A DNA stretch of 64,000 nucleotides from Paludisphaera soli (GCF_011064595.1 NZ_JAALJI010000005.1:186001-250000), one strand, 5' to 3'. Counted from the stretch's first letter, positions 29,273 through 38,202 are shown. The notes: generated from the sequence alone by a model not told the origin. Numbers and translations are program-made.

Positions 29273-30778
29273 ATGAGTCGACAAGCGGACGAGGGCGATC
29301 GCCTGGTGGCGACGGGGGTGGCGGGCCTGGACGACGTCCTGGGGGGCGGCTTCACGGCCGACAGGGTCTATCTCATCGAGGGGAACCCGGGCGCGGGGAA
29401 GACGACCCTGGCGCTGCAATACCTGATGGAGGGGGCGAAGCTCGGGGAGCCCGGGCTGTATGTGACCCTGTCGGAGACGAAGGTGGAGCTCGCGGCCGTG
29501 GCCCGCTCGCACGGCTGGTCCCTGGAGGGGATCATCCTGCTGGAGCTGGCGGCCTCGGAGGCCGATCTGGAGCCGGACAACCAGTACTCGATGTTCCAGC
29601 CGTCGGAGGTGGAGCTGGCCGAGACGACCCGGGTGATCCTGGCGGAGGTGGACCGGTCGAAGCCGAAGCGGGTGGTGATCGACTCGCTCTCGGAGATGCG
29701 GCTGCTCGCCCAGAGCCCGCTCCGGTACCGCCGCCAGATCCTGGCGCTCAAGCAGTTCTTCATCGGCCGGTCGTGCACGGTGTTCCTGCTGGACGACAAG
29801 TCGTCCGAGGTGGAGGACCTGAGGCTTCAGAGCATCGCCCACGGGGTCCTCAGCCTGGAGCAGCTCTCTCCCGAGTACGGGGCCGAGCGTCGGCGGGTCC
29901 GCGTCACGAAACTTCGGGGCCGGAAGTACCGCGGCGGCTACCACGACTTCGTGATCGAGCCCGGGGGGCTCGCCGTCTTCCCCCGGCTGGTCGCGAACGA
30001 GCACGACGAGGGGGGCGAGCGAGGGCTGCTGCAGTCCGGCAACGCCGAGGTCGACCTCATGATGGGCGGGGGCCTCCAGTACGGCACCAGCGCGGTCCTG
30101 CTCGGCCCGGCGGGGAGCGGAAAGTCGACCTTCGCCCTCCAGTACGCGCGGGCGGCGACGGCGCGCGGGGAGCGGGCCGCCGTCTTCTCCTTCGACGAGC
30201 GGCTGCAGACGATCCTGGAGCGCACCGAAGGGCTGGGGATGGACATCGGCGAGGAGGTCGCCTCGGGCCGCATCCGAATCCAGCAGGTCGACACGGCCGA
30301 GCTCTCGCCGGGCGAGTTCGCGCATCGGGTCCGGGAGTCGGTCGCCGACCGCGACGGCGTCGCGGGCGCGCGGATCGTGGTGATCGACAGCCTCAACGGC
30401 TACCTGAACGCCATGCCCGAGGAGCGCTTCCTGATCTCCCAGCTCCACGAGCTGCTCACCTACCTGGGCCACCGGGGCGTCGTGACCTTCCTGGTGGTGG
30501 CCCAGCACGGCCTGTTCGGGACCATGAACTCGCCCGTCGACACGACCTACCTGGCCGACACCGTGGTCCTGTTCCGGTATTTCGAGGCCCGGGGCGAGGT
30601 GCGGCAGGCGATCTCGGTCGTCAAGAAGCGGAGCGGCCGGCACGAGCGGACCATCCGCGAGCTGACGCTCGACACCGGCGACGGCCTGGTCGTCGGCCCC
30701 CCCCTGCGCGACTTCCAGGGCGTGCTGACGGGGACGCCGTTCTTCTTCGGCCCGGACGGGGGCCCGCAGGATGGCTGA
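29273..30778 (+). CDS. KaiC-like double RecA-domain ATPase
   Basis: A protein of 501 residues, similar in length to cyanobacterial KaiC. Two RecA-type domains are present: the first with ATGVAGLDDVLGGGF and Walker A GNPGAGKTT (~39), Walker B RVVIDSLSEM (~140); the second with Walker A GPAGSGKST (~279) and Walker B IVVIDSLNGYL (~366). No KaiA or KaiB is nearby, so a clock role is not implied. Many heterotrophic bacteria pair such proteins with histidine kinases, as here, where the stop overlaps the kinase start by 8 bp. Likely a signalling ATPase controlling the kinase. The ATG at 29273 has GGGGGGTGG close upstream. Confidence 0.9.
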   Translation: MSRQADEGDRLVATGVAGLDDVLGGGFTADRVYLIEGNPGAGKTTLALQYLMEGAKLGEPGLYVTLSETKVELAAVARSHGWSLEGIILLELAASEADLEPDNQYSMFQPSEVELAETTRVILAEVDRSKPKRVVIDSLSEMRLLAQSPLRYRRQILALKQFFIGRSCTVFLLDDKSSEVEDLRLQSIAHGVLSLEQLSPEYGAERRRVRVTKLRGRKYRGGYHDFVIEPGGLAVFPRLVANEHDEGGERGLLQSGNAEVDLMMGGGLQYGTSAVLLGPAGSGKSTFALQYARAATARGERAAVFSFDERLQTILERTEGLGMDIGEEVASGRIRIQQVDTAELSPGEFAHRVRESVADRDGVAGARIVVIDSLNGYLNAMPEERFLISQLHELLTYLGHRGVVTFLVVAQHGLFGTMNSPVDTTYLADTVVLFRYFEARGEVRQAISVVKKRSGRHERTIRELTLDTGDGLVVGPPLRDFQGVLTGTPFFFGPDGGPQDG

Positions 30779-32351
30779 GGAATCGACGAGCCCGTGCGAG
30801 GCCCGGGTCGAGGCCGAGGAGCGGGTCCTGCTCCTGGCCCCCACCCGGCGGGACGCCGCGGCGGCCGCCGGCGTCTTCCGGGCCGCGGGGCTCCCGCTCA
30901 CGGTCTGCGAGGACCTGGACGGGCTCTGCGGCGAGATCGGCCGCGGCGCCGCCGTGGCCGTCGTCCCCGCCGAGGCCGTGCTGCAGGACCACGAAGGGCG
31001 GCTGGCCGCGATCCTGAAGGACCAGCCCCCCTGGTCCGACCTGCCGCTGATCGTCCTGACCAGCCCGAACCAGACCCCGGCGGCGGCCCTGGCGCTGGAG
31101 CAGGTCGGCCACATGACGCTGGTGAACCGGCCGATCGAGGTCCGGTCGCTGGTGAGCACCGTCCGGGCCGCCCTGCGCGACCGCCGCCGCCAGTACGCGC
31201 GGCGGGCCGACTTCGTGGAGCGCGAACGCCAGGCCCAGGCCCTCCGCGAGAACGACCGCCACAAGGACGAGTTCCTGGCGATGCTGGCGCACGAGCTGCG
31301 CAACCCGCTGGCCGCGGTGAACAACGCGGTGGCCGTGATGAAGCGGTCCGGCGACCCCGCGAGCCGCGACTGGGCCGGCGCGGTCGTGGAGCGACAGGTG
31401 AGGCAGCTCGTCCGGCTGATCGACGACCTCCTGGACGTGGCCCGGATCAACGGCGGCAAGGTCCGCCTCAAGCCCGAACGGGTGGACGCCTCGGCGATCC
31501 TGGACCAGGCGGTCGAGACGATCCGGCCGCTGATCGACGAACGTCGGCAGATCTTGAGCGTGGCCGTGGAGCGGGGCCGGCTGCCGCTGGAGGTCGACGC
31601 GACGAGGATCGGCCAGGTCGTCCTCAACCTGCTCGCCAACGCCTCCAAGTACGGCGAGCCCGGCGGCCGGATCTGGCTCGCCGCCCGCCGCGAGGAGGGC
31701 CGGGCCGTGATCCGGGTCCGCGACGACGGCCACGGCATCCCGCCGGAGAAGCTCCCGGAGATGTTCCAGCTCTTCGCCCAGGGGGACCGCTCGCTCGCCC
31801 GATCGGAGGGGGGCCTGGGCATCGGCCTGACCCTGGTGAAGCGGCTCGCGGAGATGCACGGCGGCGACGTCGAGGCCCACAGCGACGGCCCCGGCACGGG
31901 GAGCGAGTTCGTCGTCCGGCTCCCCCTGGCCGCCGAGGCCGACGGCCGCCCCGAGGCCGACGCCGCGGCCGACCGCGCCCTCCCCCCCCGGCCCGCCCGC
32001 GTCCTGGTCGTCGACGACAACCCCGACAGCGCCTCGGGCATGGTGCAGATCCTGGAGCTGCTGGGCCACCAGGTCGCCTCGGCGCACGACGGCCCGGCCG
32101 CCGTCGCCTCCGCCCGCTCGTTCCGCCCCGACGTCGTCCTGCTGGACATCGGCCTGCCGGGGATGGACGGCTATCAGGTCGCCTCCGCCCTCCGCCGCGA
32201 CGAGGCCCTGCGGGGCGTCGTCCTCATCGCCGTGACCGGATACGGCCAGGAGCAGGACCGGCGGCGCTCCCGCGCCGCCGGGTTCGACCACCACCTGGTC
32301 AAGCCGGTGGACTTCGATTCCCTCGCCCCCCTCATCGGCCGCCCGCACTAG
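30771..32351 (+). CDS. Hybrid histidine kinase with degenerate N-terminal and intact C-terminal receiver
   Basis: A protein of 526 residues. The first ~130 residues resemble a receiver fold but lack the phospho-acceptor Asp. A short coiled segment leads to HisKA with LAMLAHELRNPLAAVNNAV (His ~173), then HATPase_c with VLNLLANASKYGEPGG, VRDDGHGIPPEKLPEMF and GGLGIGLTLVKRLAEMHGG. The C-terminal receiver (~410-526) has VLVVDDNPDSA, the phospho-site Asp in VVLLDIGLPGMDGYQ and the Lys in HLVKPVD. No membrane segment, so it senses inside the cell, probably through the KaiC-like protein translated just before it. Output is unknown; no DNA-binding domain is present. Confidence 0.92.
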   Translation: MAEESTSPCEARVEAEERVLLLAPTRRDAAAAAGVFRAAGLPLTVCEDLDGLCGEIGRGAAVAVVPAEAVLQDHEGRLAAILKDQPPWSDLPLIVLTSPNQTPAAALALEQVGHMTLVNRPIEVRSLVSTVRAALRDRRRQYARRADFVERERQAQALRENDRHKDEFLAMLAHELRNPLAAVNNAVAVMKRSGDPASRDWAGAVVERQVRQLVRLIDDLLDVARINGGKVRLKPERVDASAILDQAVETIRPLIDERRQILSVAVERGRLPLEVDATRIGQVVLNLLANASKYGEPGGRIWLAARREEGRAVIRVRDDGHGIPPEKLPEMFQLFAQGDRSLARSEGGLGIGLTLVKRLAEMHGGDVEAHSDGPGTGSEFVVRLPLAAEADGRPEADAAADRALPPRPARVLVVDDNPDSASGMVQILELLGHQVASAHDGPAAVASARSFRPDVVLLDIGLPGMDGYQVASALRRDEALRGVVLIAVTGYGQEQDRRRSRAAGFDHHLVKPVDFDSLAPLIGRPH

Positions 32352-32461
32352 CCCCGGGCGGGCCCCCGGCATCGTTCTCGCCCCTCCGTCCCTTCGGACG
32401 CCTCGGCCTCGTCATCGGGGCGGGCCGAGGCCCTTCGACTCGACGGCGACAGGAGGGGACG

Positions 32462-32781
32462 ATGCTCCCTCCGACCGTGGGACGCGTGCCGGCCAACGCG
32501 GACCATGTCGACGAGGCGATCCGGCACAAAACGCGGGAGGACGTGCGGCGGTCGGCCGCCGCCTGGTGGAGCTCGACGACGAGTGGGACGTCGAGCGGAC
32601 GCCGGAGGCGAACGCGGCGACCCTCGCCCTGGTGGGCGTCGGGCTGGGGGCGTTCGTGGACCGTCGCTTCCTGATCCTGCCCGCGGCCGCCGCCTTCCCC
32701 CCTCCTGGACGTCGCGCGCGGCGACGCCCCGGCGAGGGCGGACGGCGCGAAGCGCCGGAACCCCGGCCGGTCGTTCCTTGA
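32462..32781 (+). pseudogene. Frameshifted remnant of a small DUF2892-like membrane protein gene
   Basis: The first frame reads MLPPTVGRVPANADHVDEAI plus RHKTREDVRR, then loses sense; a second frame continues with LDDEWDVERTPEANAATLAL, then VGLGAFVDRRFLILPA. Together they resemble the N-terminal two-thirds of the small planctomycete/proteobacterial proteins with a DUF2892-like membrane segment (LDxEWDIERTLEANAA, LGAFVDRRFLLLP). The part that should follow is replaced by Arg/Pro-rich sequence. At least one frameshift near 32555 and a missing 3' end make it a broken gene. A sequencing error could explain the shift but not the missing tail. Confidence 0.6.
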
Positions 32782-32850
32782 CTTGGACGTGCGCGACGCC
32801 CGAACATCGAGTCGTCGAGGGTCCCTCGACGAACCGAAGGAGGCTGTGCG

Positions 32851-33405
32851 ATGCCGTGGGAATACGTCTCGTACGTCGTCGAGCCGCTGGAGTCTCCCCC
32901 CGTCTCGGAACTGCTCGCGGCCTTCCGCGGGGTCTACGTCGACGGGAGCGTCCTGTTCCGGGCCTTCCGGGCGGTCGACGATCGGGAATTCGATCGCGCG
33001 CGCCGGCTCGATTTCCGGAGCCTGGACCAGACCTTCCGGACCATCCTGACCCGGCCGTCGGTGGTCGCGGCGCTCCCGGAGCTGGAGATCCCCGACCCGC
33101 TCGAACCGCCGCCGGAGTTCCGCCAGATGTCGGCCTTCGGGATGGAAGGCGAGCTGACCGCCCTGCTGCTGGCCGGCGGGGCGAGCCGGCGGTTCGCCGG
33201 CACGATCGACGAGGCCCGGGGGCTGACCCGCCGCTTCATGGAGTCGCTGCTGGGCGACCACCTGGGCCAGCCCGACTGGTCGGCCGGCTGCTCCTCCACC
33301 CCCTGGACCCCCTGGTTCCGCGACGTGGCCTGGGACTTCACCTTCCTGCTGCTGGACCAGGAGGCGCGCCGGCTCTTCCTGCTCTGCATGACCGACACCG
33401 ATTGA
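32851..33405 (+). CDS. Conserved-looking hypothetical protein
   Basis: A protein of 184 residues, cytoplasmic by composition: no signal peptide and no membrane segment. GAAGGAGG lies 7-10 bp before the ATG, a strong ribosome binding site. Residues such as WSAGCSSTPWTPWFRDVAWD (~143-162) form a Trp-rich block near the end, and a Phe/Asp-rich block lies at ~35-65. I do not recognise the family. It precedes the HD phosphohydrolase by 17 bp and is probably in the same operon. Confidence 0.75.
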   Translation: MPWEYVSYVVEPLESPPVSELLAAFRGVYVDGSVLFRAFRAVDDREFDRARRLDFRSLDQTFRTILTRPSVVAALPELEIPDPLEPPPEFRQMSAFGMEGELTALLLAGGASRRFAGTIDEARGLTRRFMESLLGDHLGQPDWSAGCSSTPWTPWFRDVAWDFTFLLLDQEARRLFLLCMTDTD

Positions 33406-33422
33406 CCGAAGGATCGACGTAC

Positions 33423-34082
33423 GTGGACGCGATGGATCTCGACGCTCTCGCCGCCGCCCTGGAAAACGCCTTCCGCCGCCTCGCCCCTGGGGGGGACGCC
33501 GGCCACGACGTGCACCACGCCCGCCGGGTGCGCGACAACGCCTTTCGGATCGCCGATCGCGAGGGGGGCGACCGCGCGGTCCTCCTGGCGGCGGCCTACC
33601 TGCACGATCTGGTCAGCCCCCCCAAGGACTCGCCCGACCGGGCGCGGGCCTCGGCGCTCTCGGCGGAGGCGGCCGCGCCGGTGCTCCGCGAGCTGGGCTT
33701 CGACGAGGACCGCGCCGCGGCCGTCCGCCACGCCATCCACGCCCACAGCTTCTCCGCCGGGGTCGAGACGAGGACGCTGGAGGCGAAGATCCTCCAGGAC
33801 GCCGACCGCCTGGAGGCGCTGGGGGCGATCGGCGTGGCGCGGACGTTCTACACCGCCGGGCTGATGAACTCGTCGATGTTCCACGCCGACGACCCGTTCG
33901 CCGCCTCCCGCCCGCTCGACGACCGCCGGTTCGCCCTCGACCACTTCGCCGTCAAGCTGCTGAAGCTCCCCGCGACGATGAAGACCGAGGCCGGCCGCGC
34001 GCTGGCCGAAGACCGCCTGGGCGTCATGCGCGCCTTCCTCGAAGCCGTCGCCGCCGAACTGGGCGCGAGGCCCGCCTGGTGA
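33423..34082 (+). CDS. HD-domain phosphohydrolase (YedJ-like)
   Basis: A protein of 219 residues from the GTG at 33423, which has AAGGA 9 bp upstream; an ATG at 33432 is possible. HD-superfamily metal ligands are GHDVHHARRV (His), AAAYLHDLVSPP (His-Asp), AIHAHSFS and ILQDADRLEALGAIGVAR (Asp). This arrangement matches YedJ-type uncharacterised metal-dependent phosphohydrolases, acting on nucleotides or related phosphate esters. It follows the unknown gene closely. Confidence 0.88.
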   Translation: MDAMDLDALAAALENAFRRLAPGGDAGHDVHHARRVRDNAFRIADREGGDRAVLLAAAYLHDLVSPPKDSPDRARASALSAEAAAPVLRELGFDEDRAAAVRHAIHAHSFSAGVETRTLEAKILQDADRLEALGAIGVARTFYTAGLMNSSMFHADDPFAASRPLDDRRFALDHFAVKLLKLPATMKTEAGRALAEDRLGVMRAFLEAVAAELGARPAW

Positions 34083-34182
34083 GGCCGGGACGGCGGCCCC
34101 GTGGCGAAGTCGCCGCGCCTGTGCGACGATCGGGCCTTCGCCGCCCGGTCGTCGGGCCTCGTTCCGGGTGTTTGCAGGAGGC

Positions 34183-35253
34183 GTGATCCCCTTGGCCTGG
34201 CGATTCTGGGATTCGGTGCCGAACAAGCGGGCCGCGCTGGCCCGGGCGCTCGACGCGACGGGCGCGACCCGCGCGATCGAGGCCGTCCGCGAGGCCGGCG
34301 GCCGATCGGCGGTCGTCCTGACGTACCATCGGATCGCCGAGCCCGGCGCGTCGAACCCGTACTACGACCCGGTCGTCTCGGCCACGCCCGAAGGCTTCCG
34401 CGCGCAGATGGAGATGGTCCGCCGCCGCTTTCGCGTGGTCGGCCCGGAAGACCTACTCGCGGGCGACGACGGCGACCGCCGGCCCCTCGCGGTCGTCACG
34501 TTCGACGACGGCTACCGCGACAACCACGACGCCGCGCTGCCGATCCTGCAAGAGCTGGGCGTGCCGGCGACGTTCTTCATCCCGACCGGCTTCCTGGAGC
34601 GGCCGAGGCTCCCCTGGTGGGACCACGTCGCCTACGTCGTGAAGCGGACGACCCGCGCGCGGTTCGCCGTCGAGCGCGCGCCCGGCGATCCGTCGCCGAT
34701 CGCCGTCGAGCCGGGGGCCGACCGCGAGCCGGCCCTGACGACGCTCATCCGCGCGGTGCTCGACGGCCAGGTCCCGGACCAGGCCTGGTTCCTGGGACGG
34801 CTCGAGGAGGCGGCGGAGGTCGAGGTCGATTCGCCGTCGCTGGGACGCGAGCTGTTCGTCTCGTGGGAGCACCTGGCGAGGATCGCCGACCGGGGCTGCG
34901 CGATCGGCTCGCACGCGCACTCGCACGTCGCGCTCGGGACGCTCGACGACCGCGGCCTGCGGCGCGAGCTGGCGCTCTCGCGGACGATCCTGGAGGCCGC
35001 CCTGAAACGTCCGGTGCGGACGATCGCCTATCCCTACGGCTGGCCGGGGGCGGTGGACGACCGCGCCTACCGCCTGGCCGCCGCCGCCGGCTACCGCGCC
35101 GGCTTCACCACGATCGAGGGGATCGCCCGCCCCGGCGCCCCGGGCTTCGACCCGCTGGCGATCCCCCGCCTGACCGTCGGCGGCGGCGACGCCCCGGCCC
35201 TCCTCCGCGCCCGCGCCGCACTCTGGGGCGCGGCGGGGCGCTCGTGGCTGTAG
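34183..35253 (+). CDS. Polysaccharide deacetylase (NodB-homology)
   Basis: A protein of about 356 residues. NodB-fold motifs are TYHRIAEPG, the metal-binding TFDDGYRDNHDAALP, GVPATFFIPTGFL, the SHAHSHVALGTL metal-His motif and IAYPYGWPG. Such enzymes remove acetyl groups from N-acetylated sugars, often in lipopolysaccharide or exopolysaccharide. No signal peptide is evident. The start is uncertain: GTG at 34168 or 34183 or TTG at 34192, with AGGAGG at 34176-34181 fitting the TTG spacing best; the fold starts well after all three. Confidence 0.88.
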   Translation: MIPLAWRFWDSVPNKRAALARALDATGATRAIEAVREAGGRSAVVLTYHRIAEPGASNPYYDPVVSATPEGFRAQMEMVRRRFRVVGPEDLLAGDDGDRRPLAVVTFDDGYRDNHDAALPILQELGVPATFFIPTGFLERPRLPWWDHVAYVVKRTTRARFAVERAPGDPSPIAVEPGADREPALTTLIRAVLDGQVPDQAWFLGRLEEAAEVEVDSPSLGRELFVSWEHLARIADRGCAIGSHAHSHVALGTLDDRGLRRELALSRTILEAALKRPVRTIAYPYGWPGAVDDRAYRLAAAAGYRAGFTTIEGIARPGAPGFDPLAIPRLTVGGGDAPALLRARAALWGAAGRSWL

Positions 35254-35276
35254 CCGACGACCGGCCGCCTGCCTCG

Positions 35277-36128
35277 TCAGGCCAGCGTCAGCAGCACGAT
35301 CTCCGGGCGGCAGTAGAAGCGGACGGGAGGGCCGCTGGTGCCGACCCCTCGGCCGACGAAGACGGGGTACGACGGGCCCTGGGCGAGCCCGCCGGCGTAC
35401 TTGCGGCCGAACTGGGAGGGGATCACCAGCGCGCCCAGGCCGGGCACGACCACCTGGCCGCCGTGGGTGTGGCCGCTGAGCATCAGGCTGATGCGGGGAT
35501 CGCGCTGGTATTCGGCGACGTCGGGATTGTGCGACATCAGGACGACGGCGTCGCCTTCGTGGGCGTCCTCGAGCGCCTGGGAGACGCGTTGTTCGTCGGT
35601 CCAGAGGTCCCCCACGCCGGCGATCCGCAGGCGGTCGCCCCGGCGGTGCAGCCAGACGCCCCGATTGTCGATCAGCTCCAGGCCGGCGCGGTCCACCCGG
35701 GCCCGGGATTCGGAGCCGCTCTCCCAGTTGTCGTGGTTGCCCAGCACGGCGAACCGGCCCAGGGGGGCCCGCAGCCGGGCCATCTCGGCGCAGACCGGGG
35801 CGATGTACTCCGGGCTCTTGGAGACGTAGTCGCCTCCCAGCAGGACCAGGTCCGGCCGCAGGGCGTTGGTGCGGTCGACGACGTGGCGGATGTAGTCGAG
35901 GCCGACGTAGGGCCCGTGGTGCAGGTCGCTCAGGAACGCGACCGTGAGCCCCCGGAACGACCCCGGCAGCCTGGAAACGGGGATCGTCCGCCGCGTGAGC
36001 CGGCACCACCGGGCCTCCAGCAGCGGGTACGAGGCCCCGGCCAGCGAGGCCGCCACCGCGCCCATCGCGGCCCGCTTCCAGAACTTGCGCCGGCTCGTCC
36101 GCTCGACCGCCTTCGGCTCGTCGCCCAT
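35277..36128 (-). CDS. Metallophosphoesterase with twin-arginine-like signal (YkuE/YaeI type)
   Basis: A protein of 283 residues. The N-terminus TSRRKFWKRAAMGAVAASLA is a Tat-like signal. Calcineurin-type metal motifs appear in order: SDLHHGPY, LLGGDYVS, AVLGNHDNW, MSHNPD and SGHTHGGQV. This is the YkuE/YaeI pattern; relatives act on UDP-linked sugars or phospholipid headgroups. The start is set at MGDEPKAVERTSRRK because the Tat motif follows within 12 residues and GAAGGC lies just upstream. It converges with the deacetylase gene across only 23 bp. Confidence 0.9.
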   Translation of the reverse strand: MGDEPKAVERTSRRKFWKRAAMGAVAASLAGASYPLLEARWCRLTRRTIPVSRLPGSFRGLTVAFLSDLHHGPYVGLDYIRHVVDRTNALRPDLVLLGGDYVSKSPEYIAPVCAEMARLRAPLGRFAVLGNHDNWESGSESRARVDRAGLELIDNRGVWLHRRGDRLRIAGVGDLWTDEQRVSQALEDAHEGDAVVLMSHNPDVAEYQRDPRISLMLSGHTHGGQVVVPGLGALVIPSQFGRKYAGGLAQGPSYPVFVGRGVGTSGPPVRFYCRPEIVLLTLA

Positions 36129-36238
36129 GCCTTCGCGCCCTCGCCCATGCGTGGAAGGATCCGTCAGACTGGCCGTCTCCCATTGTTCGCAAAGGCCCCG
36201 CGACGGCAAGGGGAGTTCCCGGAACGCCACGGCGCGCC

Positions 36239-36268
36239 TTGAAGGCGGCGGGCCGCCGGCCTTACAAT
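36239..36268 (+). promoter_or_regulatory. Possible housekeeping promoter of larE
   Basis: TTGAAG at 36239-36244 and TACAAT at 36263-36268 are separated by 18 bp, about 100 bp before the larE start. The -10 box differs from TATAAT at one position. An inverted repeat (GGCGGCGGGCCGCCGGCC) fills the spacer. Confidence 0.4.
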
Positions 36269-36370
36269 TCAGTTCGGCGGCGGGGAGGTCTCGACGCGAG
36301 ACGCCCGTCGGGCGGACCCGATCCAGCGAGCGGCGGCGATCCGATCCCGGGATCGCGACGGAGGTGCGCC

Positions 36371-37294
36371 TTGGGCCTGAGCACGACGACGACCACGACC
36401 CCGACCCCGCAAACCGAAGCGACGGCCGAGCCGGGCCCGGATGCGGGCCTGGCGGCGCGTCGAGACGCCCTGATCGCCGCGATCCGGGGCTACGGCCGGG
36501 TGGCGGTCGCCTACTCCGGCGGCGTCGACAGCGCCGTCGTCGCCAGGGCCGCCTACGAGGCCCTGGGCGACGCGGCCGTCGCGGTGACGGCCGTCTCCGA
36601 GAGCCTGGCCTCCGGCGAGCTGGAGGAGGCCGAGGCCCTGGCGCGCAAGATCGGCATCCGCCATCGGGCGATCCGCACCGAGGAGTTCGCCGACCCCAAC
36701 TACCTCCGCAACAACCCCGACCGCTGCTACTTCTGCAAGAGCGAGCTGTACGGCCGGCTCGCCGGCCTGATGGACCAGCTGGAAGTCGACGCCATCGCCT
36801 CGGGCGCCAACCTGGACGACCAGGGCGACCATCGGCCCGGCATGCGGGCCGCCGGCGAGAAGGGCGTGAGGCACCCGCTGCAGGAATGCGGCCTGGGCAA
36901 GGCCGACGTCCGCGCCCTGGCCCGCGCCTGGGGACTGCCGGTCTGGGACAAGCCCGCCGCCCCCTGCCTCTCCAGCCGGATCGCCTACGGCGAGGAGGTC
37001 ACGCCCGAGCGGGTCCGGATGGTCGACCAGGCCGAGTCCTGGCTCCGCGGCCGGGGGCTCCGGCTGCTCCGCGTCCGCTACCACAAGGGGGACATGGCCC
37101 GCATCGAGGTCCCGGCCGAGGAGTTCCCGAAGCTCACGGCCGACCCCGTGCGGTCCGAGCTGGCGGCCGCCTTCCGCGGCCTCGGCTTCAAGTTCGTGAC
37201 GCTCGACCTGGAAGGCTTCCGCTCGGGGAGCCTGAACGACCTGATCCCTCCCGAGCAGTTGCTGAGTCGGAAGCCCGGCGTCGCGGCCCGCTGA
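36371..37294 (+). CDS. larE: ATP-dependent sacrificial sulfur transferase LarE
   Basis: A protein of 307 residues. The PP-loop ATPase motif is VAYSGGVDSAVVARAAYEA (~44), followed by SESLASGELEEAEALA, PDRCYFCKSELY, SGANLDDQGDHRPGM and KPAAPCLSSRIAYGEEVTPE. The Cys of APCLSSR is the position of the sacrificial sulfur donor in LarE. LarE thiolates pyridinium-3,5-biscarboxylic acid mononucleotide to make the nickel-pincer cofactor of lactate racemase. larB and larC are not in the window. The TTG start at 36371 was chosen because GGAGG lies 6 bp before it. Confidence 0.92.
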   Translation: MGLSTTTTTTPTPQTEATAEPGPDAGLAARRDALIAAIRGYGRVAVAYSGGVDSAVVARAAYEALGDAAVAVTAVSESLASGELEEAEALARKIGIRHRAIRTEEFADPNYLRNNPDRCYFCKSELYGRLAGLMDQLEVDAIASGANLDDQGDHRPGMRAAGEKGVRHPLQECGLGKADVRALARAWGLPVWDKPAAPCLSSRIAYGEEVTPERVRMVDQAESWLRGRGLRLLRVRYHKGDMARIEVPAEEFPKLTADPVRSELAAAFRGLGFKFVTLDLEGFRSGSLNDLIPPEQLLSRKPGVAAR

Positions 37295-37467
37295 GCCGCC
37301 TCGCCGCACCCTTTCGTCGGTTCGTTCGTACGGTTGAGGCGGATTCTCATTTTCTCTCGGGAAGCCGGGCGGCACGGGATCGTCTCAGGTCCCCCGCCCG
37401 CTCCTCTCGGTTCTTCAATTTGGCGGTTATCCGCCGCGTCGGGCCGACCGGGCCCGGCGGGGGGGCG

Positions 37468-38052
37468 ATGATGGCTCGGGTGAAATGCCGATGCGGCGAG
37501 ACGCTGGACGTGGATCGGAACGGCCCGGAGCGGGTCGTCTGCCCGCGCTGCCAGGCGCGGATCCGCGTGCGGAGGCCGGACGGCGCGGCGGCCGACGGGC
37601 TGATCCGGTTCCACTGCCCGTGCGGGCGCCGGCTGAAGGTCCGGGCCGAGAACCGGCCGGAAGCCGGCCGCTGCCCGGACTGCGGCGAGGTCGTGCCGGT
37701 GCCCTCGCCGGCGGCGCGCCCCTCGAACGTCGGAGTGGGCGTGGCGTCGCTCCCCAAGACCTCCAACCCCGGGGTCTCCAAGGCCGCCTTCCAGGACGAC
37801 GAGGCCCGCACCGAGGAGATGAACCCCGCCGACGTCGCCCGCCTCCAGCGCTGGGCGGCGCGGCACGGCGTCCTCCCGGGCGACGAGCCGTCGGCCCACG
37901 TCCCGCCCCCCGGGCTGGCCGACACCCCCTACTCGCCCCCCCCGGCCCTGCGGGTCGAGGCGGGCCTGCGCATCTGCCCCAAGTGCAAGCGCCCCCTCCA
38001 CATGAGCGCCACCTCCTGCCGCGCCTGCGGGGCCTCCACCCCCAAGCGCTGA
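37468..38052 (+). CDS. Zinc-ribbon protein of unknown function
   Basis: A protein of 194 residues with paired CxC/CxxC motifs in three blocks: VKCRCGETLDVD with VVCPRCQARI (~5-32), FHCPCGRRLKV with GRCPDCGEVV (~48-75), and LRICPKCKRPLHMSATSCRACG at the C-terminus. Each block can bind one zinc ion. The middle (~80-160) is Pro/Ala-rich and probably flexible. No enzymatic domain is present; a nucleic-acid or protein adaptor role is likely. The next gene module begins 56 bp later. Confidence 0.8.
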   Translation: MMARVKCRCGETLDVDRNGPERVVCPRCQARIRVRRPDGAAADGLIRFHCPCGRRLKVRAENRPEAGRCPDCGEVVPVPSPAARPSNVGVGVASLPKTSNPGVSKAAFQDDEARTEEMNPADVARLQRWAARHGVLPGDEPSAHVPPPGLADTPYSPPPALRVEAGLRICPKCKRPLHMSATSCRACGASTPKR

Positions 38053-38108
38053 AGCCGGACGGCCCTCCCCGGCCCCCGAGGCCGGGCCGTGGACCCTCCC
38101 GCTCTTTT

Positions 38109-38148
38109 TTACGAAAGGCTTCGTAGATTTCTACGAAGTGTTTCGTAA
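38109..38148. promoter_or_regulatory. Palindromic operator upstream of the BlaI gene
   Basis: A 40-bp near-perfect palindrome: TTACGAAA, GG, CTTCGTAGA, TT, then TCTACGAAG, TG, TTTCGTAA. Outer arms (8 bp) and inner arms (9 bp) are exact inverted copies. It is 54 bp before the repressor start and markedly A+T-rich against its surroundings. BlaI/MecI-type repressors bind dyads containing TAC/GTA; the inner arms contain CGTAGA/TCTACG. Autoregulation of the operon is the natural reading. Confidence 0.75.
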
Positions 38149-38202
38149 GAATGGTCGCGGCGTGCAGGGAAAGGGCCGTGGGAGCGGGGAGGGGGCGTGA
38201 CG

